DNA of 64,000 nt from Desulfosporosinus cupriresistens (GCF_001707885.1 NZ_MASS01000009.1:1-64000); one strand, 5' to 3'; positions 44,311 to 53,614 are shown, numbered from the stretch's first letter. Numbers and translations: made by a program. The notes: generated from the letters alone by a model not told the origin.

Positions 44311-44430
44311 TAATCTGGCGATCTTAGCTTAAGTTCCAAATAACTTTAAAAGTACTTTGGTTTTCTTAAGCCTTAGACCCATGACTTTAGCGTCCTTCGC
44401 TTTCGCAAAGTTTACCCCAACCGAACTGCT
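44311..44430 (-). promoter_or_regulatory. GEMM-I-type (cyclic dinucleotide) riboswitch candidate
   Basis: The minus strand reads GGGGTAAAC, a short stem closed by a GCGAAAGC tetraloop, GGACGCTAAAG, TCATGGGTCTAAGG, a long P3 arm and a tail GATCGCCAGATTAC. Order and core match the GEMM-I consensus (GCAAACC, GNRA stem, GGACGCAAAGCC, GG-CCTAA, AGCCGGGTTACC). A terminator follows, so control is transcriptional. Whether it binds c-di-GMP or a related dinucleotide cannot be decided by eye. Confidence 0.7.
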
Positions 44431-44653
44431 GATTATTAAATTCAGAATAACAGATTTGTTGTCAGTATATCAAGCAGGGTTAGTAATCGTCAAGAACTAA
44501 AGATGTTTTTCTATCGGAAATTAATCTTGAATTCTTTCGCTTAACTGTAAACAATTCCCCCGGATAAAAGTTTAAACTAAATCAAATAATAACCTTGAAA
44601 TTCGACAAGTAATTATCACTTCAAATAAATTAGCTAAAAGGGAGGGCTTTTAA

Positions 44654-45457
44654 GTGTTTAAACATGTTAAGGATATGGAATACACCGTACATGTCGACCA
44701 ACCAGATCCTCGATTTGCCGTCTTATTATTAGAGCAATTTGGGGGTGGCAATGGTGAACTTAAAGCAGCTATGCAGTATTTTTCTCAGAGTGTAGGGTGT
44801 AATGATCCGAAAATAAGGGATTTACTGCAAGATATTGCAGCTGAGGAGTTAAGCCATTTAGAAATGGTCGGTGAAGCCTTAGCAATGTTGATTGGACCCG
44901 TTGATAGCATTCCTAAAGATTTCCCAGCCAATCATATGGCCCTGTTAGGAGGAGGCCCACTCCTGGTCAACTCTGCCGGTGTACCTTGGACATCTAACTT
45001 TGTTAATTCAACTGGGGATTTATATACTGATCTTTCCGCCAATGCGGGAGCAGAGTTGCGAGCTAAACTAGTTTATGAGCGTCTGTTGCAACAAACAGAT
45101 GATGCCGGTGTCAAAGATATGATCCGATTTCTTTTAAGCCGCGAGGAATCTCATAACTTCTCGTTTATGCAAGCGATTAATACCTTAGCAGGAAGCGGAG
45201 TAAATAAAGACTTTAGAGATTCTGACTTCTCTAAGAAATACATGAATATGTCCACTGGACAAGGAGATAGTCGAGGCCCCTGGAATCAAGGCAACGAATT
45301 CTCCTATGAGGAGAACCCCAACGAGAAATATGGTGGGCCAGCTCAGTACGGTAAAGATCCGCAATCGGCTGGAACTAAGGAAGTCAAGCCAGGCTACAAT
45401 GACCATACTCGAAACAATCCACAGTATTCTCAACCTCAACCACCGGGACAACATTAA
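44654..45457 (+). CDS. Manganese catalase (spore-coat CotJC-like)
   Basis: 267 residues from GTG 44654 behind GGGAGGG. Dimanganese ligands are in 'LLLEQFGGGNGELKAAMQYFSQS' (Glu), 'DIAAEELSHLEMVGEAL' (E-x2-H), 'AGAELRAKLVYERLL' and 'SREESHNFSFMQAI' (E-x2-H). It breaks down hydrogen peroxide without haem. The C-terminal 60 residues are a hydrophilic Asn/Gln/Pro-rich tail, as in larger Mn catalases. A terminator lies at 45505-45532. Confidence 0.93.
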   Translation: MFKHVKDMEYTVHVDQPDPRFAVLLLEQFGGGNGELKAAMQYFSQSVGCNDPKIRDLLQDIAAEELSHLEMVGEALAMLIGPVDSIPKDFPANHMALLGGGPLLVNSAGVPWTSNFVNSTGDLYTDLSANAGAELRAKLVYERLLQQTDDAGVKDMIRFLLSREESHNFSFMQAINTLAGSGVNKDFRDSDFSKKYMNMSTGQGDSRGPWNQGNEFSYEENPNEKYGGPAQYGKDPQSAGTKEVKPGYNDHTRNNPQYSQPQPPGQH

Positions 45458-45554
45458 ACAGAGATAGAGATGTTTGAATTTTAGGAAGACCTCACCTTTA
45501 GTATAAAACGGACAGAAAATGTCCGTTTTTTATATTTGACCTATAAATATTTGT

Positions 45555-45630
45555 TTGACAATTAAATACAAAGGGAGTAATATACTTCGTGGACGAAGTA
45601 TTCTTACACGAAATATTCTTATACGAAATA
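45555..45630 (+). promoter_or_regulatory. Promoter and operator array of the marR-ABC exporter operon
   Basis: -35 TTGACA (45555-45560), a 17-base spacer, then -10 TAATAT (45578-45583). Directly after it are a palindrome ACTTCGTGGACGAAGT (45584-45599) and two repeats of ATTCTTAYACGAAAT up to 45630. This is the place for an autorepressing MarR protein. It also shows that the GTG at 45589 lies at the transcript start and cannot be the usual start codon. Confidence 0.75.
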
Positions 45631-45651
45631 TATTGGGAAGCGGTGAACAAA

Positions 45652-46092
45652 ATGGAGAACTCAAATGATAGTGTAAAAGTTGCCAAACTTTTTCAGGAAG
45701 TAATGCATCTTTTCAAGCAAAATATGAGCAAAATGTTTGAGGGAATTGGTATGACTGCTCCGCAAAGCATGGTCATTGGAATTTTAAGTAAAGAGAAAAC
45801 GCTTAAAATAACAGAATTAAGTAGTAAGCTTTGTTTATCCAATAGTACGGTATCAGGCATTATCGATAGGCTTGAGAAGCAGGGGATGGTAGAAAGAAAA
45901 AGAAGTGAACAAGATAAAAGAGTCGTTTATGTCAGCATATCTTCTGATTTTATGGAAAGGCACAAGAATTTTCATAAAAGACTAGAGGAAAGCATCGAAA
46001 ACACAATGAACAAAGGCACGCCCGAAGAACTTGATAAAATATTTGAAGGTTTAGATGCCTTGAGGAAGCTTCTAGGTGGTTACGAAGAATAA
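45652..46092 (+). CDS. MarR-family transcriptional regulator
   Basis: 146 residues from ATG 45652 (see the promoter entry for why the longer frame is rejected). Winged helix: 'LKITELSSKLCLSNSTVSGIIDRLEKQGMVERKRSEQDKRVVYVSI'. It is followed 41 bases later by two ABC exporter genes, the usual target of such regulators. It probably represses the operon until a toxic ligand binds. Confidence 0.92.
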   Translation: MENSNDSVKVAKLFQEVMHLFKQNMSKMFEGIGMTAPQSMVIGILSKEKTLKITELSSKLCLSNSTVSGIIDRLEKQGMVERKRSEQDKRVVYVSISSDFMERHKNFHKRLEESIENTMNKGTPEELDKIFEGLDALRKLLGGYEE

Positions 46093-46133
46093 TTTGAACT
46101 CATCTAGATTACAAAAGATTGGAGAGATGTTTA

Positions 46134-47861
46134 ATGCTTAAATTATATAGATTCCTAAAACAATATACTCTATATATAGCTGTTATAATCGTTTTTCTTT
46201 TTGCACAAGTACTTTCAGATCTCTATTTACCTACCTTAATGGCCGATATTGTTGACAAGGGTTTAGCTAACCAAGATATTAATTATATTCTTAAAATAGG
46301 TGGTTTCATGTTACTCATTGCAGCAGGTGGGACATTATGTGCGATTATGGCCACTTATCTCTCATCAAAAACAGCTGTAGGATTTGGCAAGATCTTGCGA
46401 GAAAAGATTTTTGCTAAAGTTGAAAGTTTTTCTTTGCATGAGTTTGATAAATTTGGAACTGCGACACTGATTACCAGAACAACCAATGATGTAACTCAAA
46501 TTCAGCAAGTATCTGTTTTGATCCTAAGTATGATGATTACTGCGCCGTTAACTTGTATTGGTGGAGTTATTATGGCCTTGCAACAGGATAGATCACTGGC
46601 GTGGGTGCTTGTGGTTACAATACCAATCCTATTCCTTGTAATTGGGATCACCTTGAAAAGAGGCTTGCCTCTATTTAAGGTCATGCAAGAAAAAATAGAT
46701 AAATTGAATCTTGTTTTACGAGAGAAACTGACAGGCATCAGAGTGGTGCGAGCTTTTAATCGCATTGAGAAAGAAAGAGTACGCTTTGATGACGCTAACG
46801 CAGATCTTATGGACAATGCAGTTAAAGTCAATATAATTATGGCGGTATTAATGCCAGCGATGATGTTGATTATGAACTTAACCACTGTGGCACTTGTTTG
46901 GTTTGGTGCGCTAAGAATAGAAGAGGGATCTATGCAGATTGGATCACTGTTAGCCTTTATTCAATATGCTACGCAAATATTATTTTCCTTACTGATGCTT
47001 GTGATGTTATTCATTATGGTTCCCCGTGCTCAGGTTTCGGCGGTGAGAATCAACGAAGTACTGGAAGCAAATCTCGATATCATTGATCCTGAAAAATCAG
47101 ATACCACCAATAGTGAAAGAGGTTTTGTTGAATTTAAAGAAGTATCCTTTAGGTACCCTGGCGCAGATCAACCAGCTCTTAACAAGATAACCTTCAGCGC
47201 AAAACCAGGTGAGCTAACAGCAATTATTGGAGGGACCGGTTCGGGAAAATCCACGTTAGTTAATTTAATTACTCGTTTCTACGATGTGGAAAACGGCAGT
47301 GTTTTAGTTGATGGAGTCGATGTTCGAGAAATGAGTCAGAAAGCGTTGCGTGCTAAAATTGGTTTTGTTCCTCAAAAAACGGTGCTTTTTTCAGGGACTA
47401 TTGCTGAAAATATAAAATACGGCAAAGAAAATGCTACTTTGGAAGAGATTGAACAGGCAGCCCGTGTTGCTCAAGCAACGGAGTTCGTCTCAGGGTTAGA
47501 AGCAGGTTTTGACCATCATATTGCCCAGGGTGGAACCAATGTTTCAGGGGGACAGAAACAACGCCTTTCTATTGCCCGTGCTTTAATTAGGAAACCGGAG
47601 ATCTATATTTTTGACGATAGTTTCTCTGCCTTAGATTTTAAAACCTCTGCTAAGCTACGGGCAGCGCTTAAGCCCGAAGTCCTGGATGCTACAGTTTTTA
47701 TTATTGCCCAAAGCGTTTCAACTGTCAGAGATGCTGATAGAATTATAGTCTTAGATGACGGTCAGATATCGGGCATGGGAACGCATAAAGAATTGCTTAA
47801 TACCTGCAAGGTATATCGCGAGATTGTAGCTTCACAGCTTTCAGAGGAGGAATTAGCATGA
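46134..47861 (+). CDS. ABC exporter half-transporter with degenerate ATP site
   Basis: 575 residues from ATG 46134 (GGAGAG upstream). Six membrane segments, then a nucleotide-binding domain. Walker A is 'GGTGSGKST' near 366 and the signature 'VSGGQKQ' near 470. The Walker B end is 'IFDDSFSALD', with Asp in place of the catalytic Glu, and the H-loop reads 'IIAQSVST' with Gln for His. These are the marks of the degenerate subunit of heterodimeric exporters such as BmrC-type proteins. The 4-base overlap with the next gene fits a heterodimer. Confidence 0.93.
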   Translation: MLKLYRFLKQYTLYIAVIIVFLFAQVLSDLYLPTLMADIVDKGLANQDINYILKIGGFMLLIAAGGTLCAIMATYLSSKTAVGFGKILREKIFAKVESFSLHEFDKFGTATLITRTTNDVTQIQQVSVLILSMMITAPLTCIGGVIMALQQDRSLAWVLVVTIPILFLVIGITLKRGLPLFKVMQEKIDKLNLVLREKLTGIRVVRAFNRIEKERVRFDDANADLMDNAVKVNIIMAVLMPAMMLIMNLTTVALVWFGALRIEEGSMQIGSLLAFIQYATQILFSLLMLVMLFIMVPRAQVSAVRINEVLEANLDIIDPEKSDTTNSERGFVEFKEVSFRYPGADQPALNKITFSAKPGELTAIIGGTGSGKSTLVNLITRFYDVENGSVLVDGVDVREMSQKALRAKIGFVPQKTVLFSGTIAENIKYGKENATLEEIEQAARVAQATEFVSGLEAGFDHHIAQGGTNVSGGQKQRLSIARALIRKPEIYIFDDSFSALDFKTSAKLRAALKPEVLDATVFIIAQSVSTVRDADRIIVLDDGQISGMGTHKELLNTCKVYREIVASQLSEEELA

Positions 47862-49759
47862 GTGAAGAACGTAAAGTTGATAAACCTCAACAAGGAGTTT
47901 TTGGTGGAAGATCAGGCGGCCCAGCGGGATCACTTGGAAAACCGGTAGAAAAAGCGAAGGATTTCAAGGGGACGCTTTTCAGGTTGCTTAGTTATTTAAA
48001 GCCTCAGAGAACTAGATTTATTACTGTGTTTATATTTGCAATCTTGGGAACAGTTTTCAGTATTGTTGGACCTAAAATTATGAGTAAGGCGATTACAAAA
48101 ATAGCTGAAGGTTTCGGAGCCAAAATGATGGCCCTGAAGATGCATCAGCCTATTCCAAGCATGGATTTCACGTATATTGGTCAGATTGTGTTAATTCTTT
48201 TAGGGTTATATCTTATTAGTGCGGCATTTAGTTATTTGCAACAATATATTATGGCTGGAGTTGCCCAAAAAACGGTTTATAATATGCGTAAGGAAGTTGA
48301 TGAGAAGCTTGCCCGCTTGCCGCTTAAGTTCTTTGATGCCCGTACGCATGGCGAAATTCTCAGCCGGGTTACCAACGATTTTGATAATATTTCAACGACG
48401 CTTCAGCAAAGTCTGACCCAATTGATTACTTCTATTGTAACGATTCTAGGTGTTGTGGTTATGATGCTTTCCATAAGCCCCTTATTAACCCTTATTGTTA
48501 TCTTAACGTTACCACTCTATGTTTTTGTGACCATGAAAATAGCCAAACACTCTCAAAAGAACTTTGCTGAACAGCAAAGATCACTGGGACAACTTAATGG
48601 GCATGTCGAAGAAATGTACACTGGTCACAGAATTGTTAAGGCTTTCGGCCGTGAGGATGAATCGATTACAACCTTTAATGCTATTAATGATCAACTCTAT
48701 AATGCCGGCTATAAAGCACAGTTTATTTCAGGGATAATAATGCCCTTAATGAGATTCGTTGGCAATCTAGGATATGTTATTGTCTGTGTCGTTGGCGGTA
48801 TTTTTGCAACCAGAGGTACCATCACAATTGGCGATATTCTAGCGTTTATTCAATACTCAAGGCAATTTACGATGCCTATCGTTCAAACGGCCAATATAGC
48901 TAACATCATTCAATCAACGGTGGCATCTGCTGAACGTGTCTTTGAATTGCTGGATGAAAGCGAAGAATTACCGGATAGTGCGAATGCTAAAGTTATTGCC
49001 TTCCCTAAGGGCGAAGTAAGATTTGAAAATGTAGACTTTAGCTATAAAGAAGAAGAACCACTTATCAAGAATATGAATATCGACGTGAAGCAGGGTCATA
49101 CCATTGCTATCGTTGGGCCGACGGGTGCCGGGAAGACGACACTTGTTAATCTGCTGATGCGGTTCTATGAAATAGGTGCTGGTAAAATCACGATCGATGG
49201 CGTTGATATCCGAGATATCAAGCGTGGCTCTTTACGCAGTATGTTCGGCATGGTGCTTCAAGATACTTGGCTTTTTAATGGTACTATTATGGAGAATATA
49301 GCCTACGGGCGAGAGGGTGCTACAGAAGAAGAGGTTATCCAAGCAACAAGAGCTGCACACGCCCATCACTTCATTAAAACACTTCCTGATGGTTATAATA
49401 CAATCTTGAATGAAGAAGCTTCGAATATTTCGCAGGGTCAAAAACAACTTCTAACGATTGCTCGGGCAATCCTGGCAGATCCGTCAATTCTAATTCTTGA
49501 TGAAGCGACCAGTAGTGTTGACTCGAGAACTGAGGTTTATATCCAAAGAGCGATGACGGAACTTATGAATGGTCGAACAAGCTTTGTAATTGCCCATAGA
49601 CTTTCTACGATCAGAGATGCGGAATTGATCTTGGTAATGAACAAAGGAAGTATTATTGAAATGGGTAACCATAATGATCTTCTTGCTCAGAATGGTTTCT
49701 ATGCAGATCTTTACAATAGTCAGTTTGCTGGAGCAAATTTAGAGAATGACGTAGTCTAA
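47858..49759 (+). CDS. ABC exporter half-transporter, catalytic partner
   Basis: 633 residues. An N-terminal Gly-rich extension (1-40), six membrane segments, then the ATPase domain: Walker A 'GPTGAGKTT' near 419, intact Walker B 'LILDEATSSVD' near 545 and H-loop 'FVIAHRLST'. The signature motif is 'ISQGQKQ' instead of LSGGQ. Because this motif completes the partner's site, the complex should have one full and one weak ATP site. Substrates are probably drugs or lipophilic toxins (BmrD/YheH-like). Confidence 0.93.
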   Translation: MSEERKVDKPQQGVFGGRSGGPAGSLGKPVEKAKDFKGTLFRLLSYLKPQRTRFITVFIFAILGTVFSIVGPKIMSKAITKIAEGFGAKMMALKMHQPIPSMDFTYIGQIVLILLGLYLISAAFSYLQQYIMAGVAQKTVYNMRKEVDEKLARLPLKFFDARTHGEILSRVTNDFDNISTTLQQSLTQLITSIVTILGVVVMMLSISPLLTLIVILTLPLYVFVTMKIAKHSQKNFAEQQRSLGQLNGHVEEMYTGHRIVKAFGREDESITTFNAINDQLYNAGYKAQFISGIIMPLMRFVGNLGYVIVCVVGGIFATRGTITIGDILAFIQYSRQFTMPIVQTANIANIIQSTVASAERVFELLDESEELPDSANAKVIAFPKGEVRFENVDFSYKEEEPLIKNMNIDVKQGHTIAIVGPTGAGKTTLVNLLMRFYEIGAGKITIDGVDIRDIKRGSLRSMFGMVLQDTWLFNGTIMENIAYGREGATEEEVIQATRAAHAHHFIKTLPDGYNTILNEEASNISQGQKQLLTIARAILADPSILILDEATSSVDSRTEVYIQRAMTELMNGRTSFVIAHRLSTIRDAELILVMNKGSIIEMGNHNDLLAQNGFYADLYNSQFAGANLENDVV

Positions 49760-49818
49760 AAAGAGGGGGATGTGTGAAAACTCAGTCTCCAAAATTTCAA
49801 GTGGTTACAACAATCAAT

Positions 49819-49860
49819 AAGCGTCCTCATTTCACTATTAAAGTGGAGTGAGGACGCTTG
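49819..49860 (+). terminator. Terminator after the ABC exporter operon
   Basis: AAGCGTCCTCATTTCACT pairs with AGTGGAGTGAGGACGCTT. Confidence 0.8.
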
Positions 49861-50025
49861 TGTTTTGATGATATAGAAGCAAAAGTGGGGATGTGAAAAA
49901 TATAGTAACAAGTTTTAGCACAGCCCCCTTTTGGTGCTAAGTCAGAAAGAATAAGTTTTCAGGAATCTGTATGGTAACTTGAGGAGTTATGGTGAGGGGC
50001 AATTCATGAATTGCCTTACTAGTTC

Positions 50026-50694
50026 TTAATCGTTATGTTCATGAGGGTGTTTATGACCATGTTCAGGGTGTTCGTGGTCATGATTGTTGTGGTTGTGGTC
50101 GTGTTCAGGAACGTTATGGTGACTGCTTTGACCATCCTCATGCGAAGTATGGTCGTCATGGTGGCTATGGGTATGACTGTGGTGATTATGATGGTGTTGA
50201 TGCTCATGCTCATGAGAGAGACCGAGGGCATGAGCTATCGTATGCTCTTTATCAGGAAGAGCATCAAACCAGCCATTATTGGCATCCTCTTTGCTGTCCA
50301 AGAAATGCATATACGGTTTGATGTCTATTAAGGGGGTTCCATTATAAACATCAATCCCTGAAATGATGAGTTCATTACCATGGATTTCTTTTACTTTGAC
50401 AATACTTAGGCCGATGGGATTGGGTCTTTTAGGGGAGCGGCTAGCAAAGAGGCCGATTTCAGTTTCGGGAGCCCAGGGGGAGGTTGTCAGCAGTTCAACC
50501 GGAGAGGTCACTTGATCTAGCTGATAGAGGACATAAATGTACTTAAAGGTGTTTAAGGTTTTTAGAGCACTGGCATAGTCGGGATTAAGCGTTATCCAAA
50601 AATCACCGGGTGCGTCAGGAATCGGCTGATGGGGAGTATTAAAGGCAAAATAGGGCGTATGAATTGTACCAATGGATTGAAATGTGATGTCCAT
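50026..50694 (-). CDS. trmO: TrmO-like tRNA methyltransferase with His-rich tail
   Basis: 222 residues. Residues 1-158 are a TsaA/TrmO domain: 'SIGTIHTPY', 'LDQVTSPVELLTTSPWAPETEIGLFASRSPKRPNPIGLSIVKV', 'DIKPYMHFLDS'. TrmO methylates N6 of t6A37 in tRNA with SAM. Residues 159-222 are a tail of some 30 His with Asp/Glu/Asn, absent from ordinary TrmO and like the metal-storing tails of HypB or SlyD. It is the last gene of a CooT-CbiQ-CbiO unit, so nickel or cobalt buffering by the tail is a reasonable inference. ATG 50694 follows AAAGGGGA. Confidence 0.85.
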   Translation of the reverse strand: MDITFQSIGTIHTPYFAFNTPHQPIPDAPGDFWITLNPDYASALKTLNTFKYIYVLYQLDQVTSPVELLTTSPWAPETEIGLFASRSPKRPNPIGLSIVKVKEIHGNELIISGIDVYNGTPLIDIKPYMHFLDSKEDANNGWFDALPDKEHTIAHALGLSHEHEHQHHHNHHSHTHSHHDDHTSHEDGQSSHHNVPEHDHNHNNHDHEHPEHGHKHPHEHND

Positions 50695-50713
50695 AAAAAT
50701 CCCCTTTCATTTT

Positions 50714-51508
50714 TTAACCGTGGTTCTTAGCTCCACCGATATGAAAATGAGATCGCTCATGAATAAGATTTACATCTAAGAGAAGTTCCCTGTCACTTAG
50801 AATTTCGGGCGCTGTGCTGTCTGCAGCGACTGTATGGTTTTCGCGTAAGACAATCACCCGCTGGGCGATTTCTTCAACAATGGAAAGGTCATGTGTTGCG
50901 GTTATGATCGTCTTCCCAGCGTTTTGGAGGGCTGAAAGAAATTCTACAAGCCAAAACTGAGTGCGAGGGTCGAGTCCATTCGTAGGTTCATCAAGAAATA
51001 AAACTTCAGGGTTAGCGGTAAGAACGCATGCCAAAGCGACTTTTTTCTTCTCCCCACCGCTTAGTTTATAAGGGGGGCGGTCTAGCAGAGGTGTGATTCC
51101 CAGCAGGTCAGCAGTTTCAACAATCCGTTGTTTCACCTGTTCGGTTGAAAGACCAAGTTGAAGTGGCGCAAAGGATAACTCATCCCGGACGGTAGCAGAG
51201 AATAGTTGGGCATCAGAATTCTGAAAAATAAAACCCACACGTTGGCGAAACTCAGATAAAAATGAAGGATCCTGCAGTTTCTTTTCTGTAATTTCCTGAC
51301 CAAAGGCCAGAATTTGACCGGATGTAGGATGAACAAGTCCGGCAAGAATCTTCAGTAGTGTTGACTTCCCACTTCCATTGGCGCCAAGAATAACAAGGCT
51401 TTGTGCTGGGTAGAGTTGAAGATGAATATCGGATAATACGGGATGATCAGGAATATAGGCGTACGAAACAGCCGTTAATTGGAAAATAGGGACGGTTTGT
51501 TCTGACAA
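50714..51508 (-). CDS. cbiO: Cobalt/nickel ECF transporter ATPase CbiO
   Basis: 264 residues from a TTG start (GGAGG upstream). Walker A 'LGANGSGKST' near 38, Q-loop 'FIFQNSDAQLFSATV', signature 'LSGGEKKKVALA' and 'LFLDEPTNGLD' identify an ECF energy-coupling ATPase. The Q-loop QNxDxQ is typical of CbiO/EcfA. Only four bases separate it from cbiQ. It powers uptake with CbiQ and an S-component. Confidence 0.93.
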   Translation of the reverse strand: MSEQTVPIFQLTAVSYAYIPDHPVLSDIHLQLYPAQSLVILGANGSGKSTLLKILAGLVHPTSGQILAFGQEITEKKLQDPSFLSEFRQRVGFIFQNSDAQLFSATVRDELSFAPLQLGLSTEQVKQRIVETADLLGITPLLDRPPYKLSGGEKKKVALACVLTANPEVLFLDEPTNGLDPRTQFWLVEFLSALQNAGKTIITATHDLSIVEEIAQRVIVLRENHTVAADSTAPEILSDRELLLDVNLIHERSHFHIGGAKNHG

Positions 51509-51512
51509 GTTA

Positions 51513-52445
51513 TTATCCTCCTAAGACTTTGTCGGCAGCATAAAGTGATAAACTTAACATAAGGCTGACTCCTATGCTAAAGATGTCTATCCAACGCAGT
51601 TGGAAAGGTTGAAGGGTATAAATTTCGCCGGTATATCCCCGTGCGGTCATCGATGTATAGACCTCTTCACTCATCTGAAGCGATTTTCCGAAAAGATGAG
51701 CAATGGAGGAACCGACAAATCGTCGCTGTTCAGCTCCGGAAGAATGGCCTGAGTCACGTGCCTTCCGTGCTAAGAACATGTCTTCAAGGAGGGTGATGAG
51801 CACAAAAATATAACGGTAGGTCATTTCCAGGGTAACGATGAAAATCCTAGGGACGAAAATAGTGCGTAACGCGCGCAACAGATTGTTCCAGCGCGTGGTA
51901 AGGGTGAGAAGAACGGCGAGAGTGACTGAAATGCCGACTCTGCTGATCAGGAGGATTGCTCCCCAAAAGCCCTGTGAAGTAATGCTTAATTCACGCGGAA
52001 AATGAACGGGTCCGACGTGGAGTGAGGTTGAGAAAGTCCAAATGGTCCAGAGGGGATCACCAGGGCGTACCCAATTAAATAAGGCCGGGAGAACCATAAT
52101 TCCCGTAAATAAGGGTATAACTAACCAGACCCGCTGAACGAGGAACCGAGTAGGAACCTTCGATAACGTGGCCAGGATCAGAATAATCAGATAAGTCCCC
52201 CAAAGTAGAGGCAAATGACGCAAAAGATTGACAGTTATGAGGAGTGAAAAAAAGGCAAGCAGTTTCATCCTGGGATCCATAGCTTGCAGGAACCCTGAGC
52301 GAAGAGCGACCTCCTCAGAATAGACGGACTCCCTTACAAAAGTAATAATACCTTTAAGGGTTTTTTGAATAAAGTTCGATTGCTTTAATTTTGAAGGAGA
52401 AGGCGCAAGTGGACTATTATCTTGAAGCCAAAGAGGAAGATCCAT
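51513..52445 (-). CDS. cbiQ: Cobalt/nickel ECF transporter membrane subunit CbiQ
   Basis: 310 residues with five to six membrane segments. The two coupling motifs are 'ALRTIFVPRIFIVTLEMTYRY' and 'AHLFGKSLQMSEEVYTSMTARGYTG', the latter being the Ala-Arg-Gly helix typical of EcfT proteins. The N-terminal 65 residues form a hydrophilic extension. No CbiM/CbiN gene is in this operon; a cbiMN pair lies 4 kb away behind a cobalamin riboswitch and may share these subunits. Confidence 0.9.
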   Translation of the reverse strand: MDLPLWLQDNSPLAPSPSKLKQSNFIQKTLKGIITFVRESVYSEEVALRSGFLQAMDPRMKLLAFFSLLITVNLLRHLPLLWGTYLIILILATLSKVPTRFLVQRVWLVIPLFTGIMVLPALFNWVRPGDPLWTIWTFSTSLHVGPVHFPRELSITSQGFWGAILLISRVGISVTLAVLLTLTTRWNNLLRALRTIFVPRIFIVTLEMTYRYIFVLITLLEDMFLARKARDSGHSSGAEQRRFVGSSIAHLFGKSLQMSEEVYTSMTARGYTGEIYTLQPFQLRWIDIFSIGVSLMLSLSLYAADKVLGG

Positions 52446-52464
52446 GCTGATTAGCTCTCTTTCG

Positions 52465-52662
52465 TTATTTAATGTCGGTTCTTTCTAAAATAATGCGGTG
52501 GTTCAGAAGAGTCATGTCTTTGATTCTGGCTTGGATAAACATTTGTTTTCCGAAAATATCCATGAGTTTAAGACCGTTTTCATAGGGTTCGATGATATCT
52601 ACTGATTCCATAAACAACACTTCGTTTTCTCCATCTTTAAGATAGGCATTAGCTTCACACAT
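52465..52662 (-). CDS. cooT: CooT-like nickel-binding small protein
   Basis: 65 residues starting 'MCEANAYL', the CooT signature in which Cys2 binds Ni(II) in a dimer. 'FMESVDIIEPYENGLKLMDIFGKQMFI' and 'NHRIILER' complete the small barrel-like family. In other organisms CooT assists nickel delivery to CO dehydrogenase; a cooS gene is at 8.7 kb here. It is first in the CooT-CbiQ-CbiO-TrmO unit. GAAGGAG precedes the ATG. Confidence 0.85.
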   Translation of the reverse strand: MCEANAYLKDGENEVLFMESVDIIEPYENGLKLMDIFGKQMFIQARIKDMTLLNHRIILERTDIK

Positions 52663-53614
52663 TATTATTTTGCTCCTTCTTTTTTAAAATTAAAGGCTTT
52701 GGATACCTATATTCGGGTCGACCGCTATGTTTTTGTACTAGTCAGTATATATTAGCCAGGTTTTATTAGGCATTAAGTTATAACTATTATTCGACAGTCA
52801 GTAGGGATTTCCTGTAAAAGTAATTAAATAAAAAGTATTGCAAGGGAGAAACATGTTGTATGAAGGGTACTAGTTAATATTGTATGTTATTTGCACAATT
52901 GTATCCTTTTAGGATGGTTCAATCTTCTAGTAGCTTTTGTCATGGATAACAGGCCCAATGAGATTGTGATGGTCAGATCAGAATATCATTGGGTCCGAGT
53001 TGAGGTTACAGGTGTATTTTGAAGGTATTTTGGAACAAGGAATTATCACATTACGGAAAGATACTGAACGAGCTCATATGTTATAAGTCCACCTCCTTGT
53101 TGAAAATGGAAAAGACCATGGAAAATTGACCAGACTTAAAGTCAAGCCAAGACCTCCATGGTCTTTGTTTTATCATAATATTCTTTTATACCGTTGTTAT
53201 TCTACACAAATGTGTTAATTCCTTCTATAGTTTTGTGTTTTTAAAAATCTATTTTTATAGGTTATAATCCCCTTTGAATTTTGCTTTGAGAGGCTTACTC
53301 ACTTGAAGCCTTGACAAGAGTTAAATCTACTGACAAGAGTAAATCTACTGACAAAAGTTTGTAATGTTGGTTATCATATTACAAAAAAATGAAAATTCTG
53401 AAAATTATTAAGGGAAAGCTTTACATAAATGTTATTCCTTGATATTATAATAATAATCATCATGAATATAAGGCCCATGGAGGTCTTGACTTGACAGTAG
53501 TTTGGTCATCTTTCATTGGCCTTTTTTATTTTTGGAGGTGTTAACAATGAATTAGTGATTTAAGAGTAAAGCTTATGTTTGTAAATTATCCAATTGCCGA
53601 GGAGGTGAGCTCTG
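52663..53614. other. Long non-coding gap with paired hairpins
   Basis: Palindrome GGCCCAATGA...TCATTGGGTCC lies at 52951-52996. A hairpin at 53108-53166 (AAAGACCATGG...CCATGGTCTTT) and a similar sequence in inverted orientation at 53470-53527 enclose an AT-rich segment. A short direct duplication (GACAAGAGTTAAATCTACT / GACAAGAGTAAATCTACT) is at 53312-53350. No convincing gene is seen; a 38-codon open stretch at 52965-53084 has no start signals. Confidence 0.5.

Noticed and set aside
45589..45651. Upstream 21-codon extension of the MarR gene
   Set aside because: A good promoter places the transcript start at about this position and the sequence is an operator array.
50019..50331. Hydrophobic Val/Met-rich frames opposite the His-rich tail
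   Set aside because: These are translations of the repetitive CAT/CAC codons on the other strand or frame, with no ribosome site.
52965..53084. 38-codon open frame
   Set aside because: No start codon with ribosome site, no recognisable motif; compatible with chance.
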